Source: JAXDBM01 sp964460245
GTDB lineage: Bacteria; Desulfobacterota; Syntrophia; Syntrophales; Fen-1087
Reading direction: 5' to 3'
Length of the DNA: 9,447 bases
Assembly (NCBI GenBank): GCA_964460245.1
Contig: CAYWTL010000090.1
Span: 1-9,447, forward strand
In this document: positions 5,729-9,447 of the stretch, one piece after another
Numbering within the stretch: position 1 is the stretch's first letter
Layout of the letters: every line of letters begins with the position of its first letter
The notes under the pieces: model-generated
What the model saw: the letters and a program-made list of their open reading frames with translations, nothing else
Told to the model about the DNA's origin: nothing
The model's database searches: none
Translations under genes and position numbers: made by a program

Positions 5729-6211
5729 TCAGATCGCCACCCGGACCGGCGCGGGTTTCAGGACCCGCACGAGCTCGGATGGCGACATTTCCGCCAGGAG
5801 CCCACGGGTGCCGGCATTGATCAGGATGCGGGGCAGGTTGGGGATGGTTTCCTCCATGTAAATGGGCAACGACTTTTTCGTCCCGAAGGGTGATGTTCCG
5901 CCTACCCTGTAGCCGGTGTGCCTTTCCGCGGTTTTCGGATCGCAGGGCCGGATGGACTTCACGCCAAGAATTCGGGCCAGCGCTTTGGTTGAAACGTCCT
6001 TGTCGCCGTGCATGAGGATGAGCAGCGGCGATCCACCCTCATCCTCCATGACCAGCGTTTTGATGACCTCGTGTTCCGCCACGCCGAGTTCCCTTGCCGA
6101 AACGCGCGTGCCGCCGTGCTCTTCGTATTTGTAGGACCGCGGGATGAAATCAACCTGATGTTTTTTCAGAGCCAGCACCGCCGGTGTAACGGGAATTCTA
6201 TCTCTGGCCAT
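5729..6211 (-). CDS. ybaK: Cys-tRNA(Pro)/Cys-tRNA(Cys) deacylase, YbaK/EbsC family
   Basis: This 160-residue protein matches the single-domain YbaK family, which hydrolyses cysteine wrongly attached to tRNA(Pro) after prolyl-tRNA synthetase errors. The conserved catalytic lysine is K51 in VIKTLV. GYRVGGTSPFGTKKSLP (100-116) and INAGTRGLLAEM (131-142) are family signatures. The N-terminal RIPVTPAVLALKKHQVDF helps delimit the domain. Start: ATG at 6211, preceded by GTGAGGGAGG; a longer frame back to 6346 would run through the intergenic region and adds no family-like sequence. It faces the cupin gene across about 180 bases of divergent upstream DNA. The next gene downstream has its own promoter, so ybaK may be monocistronic. 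Confidence 0.94.
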   Translation of the reverse strand: MARDRIPVTPAVLALKKHQVDFIPRSYKYEEHGGTRVSARELGVAEHEVIKTLVMEDEGGSPLLILMHGDKDVSTKALARILGVKSIRPCDPKTAERHTGYRVGGTSPFGTKKSLPIYMEETIPNLPRILINAGTRGLLAEMSPSELVRVLKPAPVRVAI

Positions 6212-6323
6212 ATCCTCCCTCACCCTTCCGGATTGTTTTTGCAAGCCCTGGTTATAAATAGCCGATTTTGATGGAAAAGTAAAGAATTCCATCGGCGGGA
6301 AGGGCTTGCGGTCATTTTCAGGC

Positions 6324-6351
6324 TTGACGAATGCCCGCAATCCCATCTACT
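6324..6351 (+). promoter_or_regulatory. Possible promoter for the cupin operon
   Basis: TTGACG (6324-6329, 5 of 6) is followed after 16 bases by TCTACT (6346-6351, 4 of 6). A start near 6358 would leave a leader of about 33 bases with GGAGG before the ATG at 6391. The -10 is weak, so this is tentative. Confidence 0.35.
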
Positions 6352-6390
6352 AAGCAACAAACGGCAGGTCCGGCGGCATGGAGGCGAATC

Positions 6391-6774
6391 ATGGATAAAA
6401 GCATCACGCCAGAGGTCTTTCCCGAACCCATCCGGCAATTGCCGGAGGCGGCCATGCCCCTGCGGGGCGTCCGGGCGTACCTCTCCCAGGCGGACACGCA
6501 CCAGATCCTGTTCATGCAGTTCAGCCAGGACGACGAAATGCCGGAACACGCCCATGCCGCCCAGATGGGCATCGTGCTCGAAGGCAGGATCGATCTGGTC
6601 ATTGACGGTGCAGGCAGGACCTATCGCAAGGGGGACCGCTACTTCATCCCGGGCGGAGTCCGGCATTCCGGGAAGGTCTACGCCGGCCTTGCCCAAGTGG
6701 CTTTTTTCGACGAGCCGGACCGCTACCGGCCGGTCGGTCGCGACCCCGAAATGAAAAAATTCAAGGAGGCGTGA
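6391..6774 (+). CDS. Small cupin-domain protein
   Basis: The 127-residue product is a single cupin barrel. Motif 1 is MPEHAHAAQMGIVLEG (50-65), with H53 and H55 as metal ligands and glutamine 58 in the place usually held by glutamate. Motif 2 is GDRYFIPGGVRHSG (81-94), with H92 as the last ligand. The IDLVIDG and TYRKGDR turns between them are standard for cupin_2 (PF07883) proteins. Such small cupins bind a metal and may act as isomerases, dioxygenases or ligand sensors; the fold alone does not decide. Start: ATG at 6391 with GGAGG 6 bases upstream. An earlier in-frame ATG at 6331 lies in the promoter region and lacks a ribosome binding site. It leads the plus-strand gene run. The C-terminal codons themselves contain AAGGAGG, which serves a small ORF just downstream. 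Confidence 0.9.
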   Translation: MDKSITPEVFPEPIRQLPEAAMPLRGVRAYLSQADTHQILFMQFSQDDEMPEHAHAAQMGIVLEGRIDLVIDGAGRTYRKGDRYFIPGGVRHSGKVYAGLAQVAFFDEPDRYRPVGRDPEMKKFKEA

Positions 6775-6775
6775 G

Positions 6776-6853
6776 ATGGAAGGCTGGACGGATCGCTTTA
6801 GATCACGCGGTTCCAACCGTTCCGCCGCGGAGGATTTGCCGCTGGGAGGATAA
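6776..6853 (+). CDS. Possible 25-residue small protein
   Basis: An ATG two bases after the cupin stop begins a 25-codon frame (MEGWTDRFRSRGSNRSAAED then LPLGG) ending in TAA. Its Shine-Dalgarno, AAGGAGG with 6-base spacing, is as good as any in the window, although it also encodes the last cupin residues. The peptide is hydrophilic, with four arginines, a tryptophan and a Ser/Asn/Gly-rich middle, and has no membrane segment. It could be a translated small protein, a coupling leader for the flavin reductase 23 bases downstream, or a chance frame. No family is recognised. Confidence 0.35.
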   Translation: MEGWTDRFRSRGSNRSAAEDLPLGG

Positions 6854-6876
6854 CCCGTGAAGGAAAGGAGCTACCC

Positions 6877-7443
6877 ATGAAACAGCGCATCGACAACAAC
6901 GCCTTTCTCTATCCGATGCCGATGGTCCTGGCCGGCAGCACCGTGCAGGGAAAACCGAACTTCATGGCCGTCGGCTGGGTGAGTCGCGTGAATTACCAAC
7001 CGCCGATGATCGCCATCTCTCTCGGCCCGCACTGGACCAATCAGGGGATTCACGCGAACCAGGCTTTCAGTATCAACATCCCCGATATCTCCTTGGCGGA
7101 AAAAACGGACTACTGCGGGCTTTTTTCCGGCGAGAAAGTCGACAAATCAGCCATTTTCAATGTGTTTTACGGATCTTTGCAGGGTGCGCCCCTGATCGCC
7201 GAATGCCCCGTCGCGATGGCCTGCCGGCTTGTGGAAACCGTGCAATTGAGGACGAATACGCTTTTCATCGGAGAAATCGTGGAGGCCTATTGCGAGGAGG
7301 CGTGCATGACCGGCGGAAAGCCGGACATCACAAAGATCAAACCTTTCACCCTGACCATGCCCGACAACCATTACTGGGGTGTGGGCGATCCGGTCGGCAG
7401 GGCATGGCGAATCGGCGCCGCGCTGAAAAAAGACAGGCACTGA
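6877..7443 (+). CDS. Flavin reductase family protein (flavoredoxin type)
   Basis: This 188-residue protein belongs to the FMN-binding split-barrel flavin reductases (PF01613), close in layout to flavoredoxins of anaerobes. The opening LYPMPMVLAGSTVQGKPNFM (11-30) then AVGWVSRVNYQPPMIAISL (31-49) is the family's flavin-binding region. SINIPD (65-70) and DYCGLFSGEKVDK (78-90) are further signatures. C80 lies in this second segment, and YWGVGDPVGRAW near the C-terminus also fits. It likely binds FMN and passes electrons from NAD(P)H, ferredoxin or another carrier; the natural partner is not shown. Start: ATG at 6877 with GAAAGGAG 6 bases upstream. It sits between the cupin and a cyclophilin, spaced for co-transcription. 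Confidence 0.92.
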   Translation: MKQRIDNNAFLYPMPMVLAGSTVQGKPNFMAVGWVSRVNYQPPMIAISLGPHWTNQGIHANQAFSINIPDISLAEKTDYCGLFSGEKVDKSAIFNVFYGSLQGAPLIAECPVAMACRLVETVQLRTNTLFIGEIVEAYCEEACMTGGKPDITKIKPFTLTMPDNHYWGVGDPVGRAWRIGAALKKDRH

Positions 7444-7483
7444 ACATCGGCAGCAATCAAAATACAGGAACAGGAGGCAGGAA

Positions 7484-7972
7484 ATGGCCGTAAAACAATG
7501 GGATCGCCCCCCGGAAATGGCGATCGACACGAAAAAAACGTACTGTGTCAGGATTGAAACCGACCGGGGGGACATCGAACTGGACTTCTATCCGCAATAT
7601 GCCCCCAAGTCCGTCAACAATTTTGTCTTTCTGGCCCGGGAGGGATTCTACGACGGCGTGACCTTCCACCGGGTGATCCCGGATTTCGTCATCCAGGGAG
7701 GCGATCCGACGGGAACGGGCCGGGGCGGGCCGGGATACCGGTTCGAGGACGAGGTGGCGGGAAATCCTCTTACCCATGAGCGGGGCGTCATGTCCATGGC
7801 CAATGCCGGACCGGGGACGAACGGGAGCCAGTTTTTCATCACCTACTCGCCGCAGCCCCACCTGAACGGAAAGCACACCGTCTTCGGAAAGGTTGTCCGC
7901 GGGATGGAAGTGGTCGATTCCATTCGGCAGGGCGACCGGATGATTCGCGTCTCGGTCATGGAAAGCCGATAA
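7484..7972 (+). CDS. Cyclophilin-type peptidyl-prolyl cis-trans isomerase
   Basis: The 162-residue protein is a single cyclophilin domain that speeds cis-trans isomerisation of proline bonds during folding. The active-site segment is at 61-85 (FHRVIPDFVIQGGD, then PTGTGRGGPGY), with arginine 63 and glutamine 71 equivalent to the catalytic residues. MANAGPGTNGSQFFIT (105-120) follows. In LNGKHTVFG (127-135) the tryptophan of human cyclophilin A is replaced by histidine 126, as expected of bacterial forms with weak cyclosporin binding. There is no signal peptide, so the enzyme should be cytoplasmic. Start: ATG at 7484 with CAGGAGGCAGGAA just upstream. It follows the flavin reductase by 40 bases, suggesting one transcript. 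Confidence 0.95.
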   Translation: MAVKQWDRPPEMAIDTKKTYCVRIETDRGDIELDFYPQYAPKSVNNFVFLAREGFYDGVTFHRVIPDFVIQGGDPTGTGRGGPGYRFEDEVAGNPLTHERGVMSMANAGPGTNGSQFFITYSPQPHLNGKHTVFGKVVRGMEVVDSIRQGDRMIRVSVMESR

Positions 7973-8058
7973 GTCCATCTTCCCATCATCCCCCGGTCCG
8001 GCCTTCATGGGCAATCAAGCCGGCCATTGAGCGTTCGGAAATCCGGTCAGGAGGAATT

Positions 8059-8331
8059 ATGTTTCCGACGAGTCGCTATATCGATCGCGGTTCCTTCATG
8101 GTCATGGCGGTCACGCTGGCGCTGTTTATCGCAGCCCTGTTTACCAAGGGTCTGACGCACGATCTGCTGCTCGAGGCGGGTGTCTTCCTCGTATCCGTAA
8201 AACTGATCCTCCAGGCCTACCGGAGCACTGTCGCCACTGAGAAAATCCTGCAGAGCCTTCAGGAAATCAAGATGTCTTTAGGTTGTCGAACCGGTGAGGG
8301 CACGGACGGAATTCCGTCGGGGGAATCATGA
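8059..8331 (+). CDS. Small two-helix membrane protein of unknown function
   Basis: This 90-residue protein has two predicted membrane helices, about residues 12-29 (SFMVMAVTLALFIAALFT) and 36-53 (LLLEAGVFLVSVKLILQA). A short acidic/histidine turn (LTHD) joins them. A charged amphipathic helix follows (about 56-73, STVATEKILQSLQEIKMS) and then a Gly/Ser-rich tail. The N-terminus has two arginines before the first helix, favouring a hairpin with both ends in the cytoplasm. Start: ATG at 8059 with AGGAGG 5 bases upstream, a strong site. It lies 86 bases after the cyclophilin on the same strand. I do not recognise the family. Its clean ribosome binding site and regular membrane profile argue that it is real. 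Confidence 0.8.
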   Translation: MFPTSRYIDRGSFMVMAVTLALFIAALFTKGLTHDLLLEAGVFLVSVKLILQAYRSTVATEKILQSLQEIKMSLGCRTGEGTDGIPSGES

Positions 8332-8497
8332 TCCGGGCTCCGTCCCTGCGGCGGATATTCAAAACAACCCGGGCAGATTCGTCTTGAAGGGCGGCCTTAC
8401 CATGCCACCCATCCGGGTTTACGTGTCTCAGCCGGAAGTCCCGGTTGCAAATTTAGTCCTATCGGAAAGTGTCCGTGTTGACTGCCGGGCTGGAGAA
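8332..8497. other. Convergent intergenic region
   Basis: These 166 bases separate the plus-strand membrane-protein gene from the minus-strand NYN-LOTUS gene. I find no convincing terminator with a U tract for either gene. A 19-codon frame (8328-8387) overlaps the upstream stop as ATGA but has only a loose GGGGG upstream, and I do not call it. Only short CCGG-based stems are seen. Confidence 0.5.
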
Positions 8498-9304
8498 CTA
8501 TTTGGCACGGAGATATAGAACCTTGCGATTCGCTCCCGGTGCATGCCTTTCTTCCGTCACGAAGAGATCTGTTTTGGCTTTAACGAGATCAGAGAGCTTT
8601 TTGTAACCGTATAACCTGGAATCAAAGTCGGGTTGTAACTTTGTAAGGTAACTCCCGAACGTGCCGAGTTGCGCCCATCCGGCATCGTCAGTGGACTGCT
8701 CAAGAGCGGTCAGGACGAATTTTTTCGGAAATTCATGGGTTGGCTCGGTTTTTTCAGCGGGTGCCCTGGGTGGCACGGATTTTTTCTTGCTTTCGCCTTT
8801 TGACTGCTGACCCGTTGGTTTGACTGCCGAATTTGGACGAAGGATTTCAGTGAACACAAACTTGTGGCAGGCATTGCGGAACGCCTCCGGTGTTTTCTTT
8901 TCGCCAAACCCGAGAACCGTGAGACCCTCTTCCCGCAATCGCATCGCAAGGCCCGTGAAATCACTGTCGCTTGTGATCAGGCAGAAACCGTCAAACTTTC
9001 TGGTGTACAGCAGGTCCATCGCATCGATAATTAAAGTGCTATCCGTGGCGTTCTTTCCGGTTGTGTATGCAAACTGCTGAATCGGCTTGATGGCGTATCG
9101 CTGCAATACCTTTTTCCATGAAGCACTCGTGGGAGCAGTGAAATCCCCGTATATCCGTCTCACGGTTGCTTCTCCAAATCTTGCGATTTCTGCGAGAAGA
9201 CCTTCAATGAGCGCAGCCTGAGCATTGTCGGCGTCGATGAGAACCGCCAGTCGCAGGGTTGGTTCTTCGGAGTCGGCTTTCGCGGCAGATCGGGTGGATA
9301 CCAT
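8498..9304 (-). CDS. NYN-domain protein with C-terminal LOTUS/OST-HTH domain
   Basis: This 268-residue protein has an N-terminal NYN (PIN-like, LabA/DUF88) nuclease domain, about residues 17-155. LAVLIDADNAQ gives the first acidic pair (D24, D26), TDSTLIIDAMDLL the next (D88, D94), and LITSDSDFTGLA the last (D113, D115). AFRNACHKFVFTE (141-153) is the usual end of the domain. A lysine- and proline-rich linker (about 160-190) leads to a LOTUS/OST-HTH domain (192-266; KKFVLTALEQS, then WAQLGTFGSYL, YGYKKLSDLVK), a predicted RNA-binding module. Such proteins are thought to cut or process RNA; no target is known. Start: ATG at 9304 with GGAGG 4 bases upstream. An upstream GTG (9352) adds 16 residues and lacks a good site. 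A 240-base sample of the gene is about 49% GC, against 61% for the cyclophilin gene, which hints at transfer. Confidence 0.9.
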   Translation of the reverse strand: MVSTRSAAKADSEEPTLRLAVLIDADNAQAALIEGLLAEIARFGEATVRRIYGDFTAPTSASWKKVLQRYAIKPIQQFAYTTGKNATDSTLIIDAMDLLYTRKFDGFCLITSDSDFTGLAMRLREEGLTVLGFGEKKTPEAFRNACHKFVFTEILRPNSAVKPTGQQSKGESKKKSVPPRAPAEKTEPTHEFPKKFVLTALEQSTDDAGWAQLGTFGSYLTKLQPDFDSRLYGYKKLSDLVKAKTDLFVTEERHAPGANRKVLYLRAK

Positions 9305-9447
9305 GATGCCTCCATTTTTCTGTCGTCCTGACAGAGTTAAAGATTTGAACACCCGTTTCCCGGCAGGTTTCGCTTCACTGTTCCGGATCGATGATCTTTA
9401 TCTTGTTGGACCACCCGGATGATTCTGTTCTGACATTTCTGCATTCC

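Noticed and set aside
6212..6300. Possible ybaK promoter (TTTACT, then TATTTA after 17 bases, on the minus strand)
   Set aside because: The -10 matches only three of six consensus bases; other pairings in this AT-rich patch are equally weak.
7995..8030. Bulged CCGGC stem between the cyclophilin and membrane-protein genes as a terminator
   Set aside because: The stem is interrupted, the loop is long and no T run follows.
8328..8387. 19-codon frame overlapping the stop of the membrane-protein gene as ATGA
   Set aside because: It is very short, arginine-rich and has only a loose GGGGG upstream; chance is the simpler reading.
8502..8517. TGGCACGGAGATATAG looks like the -24 half of a sigma-54 promoter
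   Set aside because: There is no GC at the -12 position, and it points into the 3' end of a gene on the other strand.
9337..9444. 35-codon frame on the minus strand upstream of the NYN gene
   Set aside because: There is no ribosome binding site visible and no recognisable motif. It stays open to the edge, so it might be the tail of a neighbouring gene, but this cannot be shown.

Overview
The window looks like ordinary chromosome from an anaerobic, GC-rich bacterium, most likely of the Desulfobacterota (former Deltaproteobacteria), perhaps a syntrophic lineage. The grounds are the gene set (phenylacetate-CoA ligase beside a tandem-ACT protein, a flavoredoxin-type flavin reductase, a cysteine-rich rubredoxin-like protein, a 'nucleoside recognition' Gate membrane protein), a near-consensus sigma-54 promoter and dense purine-rich Shine-Dalgarno sites. 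The taxonomic call is inference. There is no transposase, integrase, CRISPR array, rRNA or tRNA.

Left part (1-3014, all on the minus strand): the 5' part of a small secreted or membrane protein runs off the left edge, with a -24/-12 promoter in front of it. A hairpin-rich gap separates it from a three-gene group read as paaK, then a tandem ACT-domain protein, then a cytidylate-kinase-like protein. A good sigma-70 promoter lies before paaK. The likely theme is activation of an aryl-acetate, with an amino-acid or ligand sensor beside it; the role of the kinase-like protein is unknown.

Middle part (3145-6211, minus strand): in transcription order a YbaK-type Cys-tRNA(Pro) deacylase, a thioredoxin with two N-terminal zinc ribbons and its own strong promoter, a GTG-start 61-residue seven-cysteine protein, a NUDIX hydrolase that overlaps it by 4 bases, and a duplicated Gate-domain membrane protein. 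Thiol or metal proteins and nucleotide or tRNA housekeeping dominate.

Right part (6391-8331, plus strand): a divergent run of a small cupin, a possible 25-residue small protein with a very good ribosome binding site, a flavin reductase, a cyclophilin and a two-helix membrane protein. At the right edge, reading back on the minus strand, is a NYN-LOTUS predicted RNA-processing protein. Its base composition is clearly lower in GC than the neighbours (about 49% against 61% in two hand-counted 240-base samples).

I see no clear multi-gene defence or other novel system. The best candidates for something new are the thioredoxin with tandem zinc ribbons and its palindromic -10 region, the seven-cysteine mini-protein coupled to a NUDIX enzyme, the 25-residue small ORF, and the sigma-54-driven small membrane protein.
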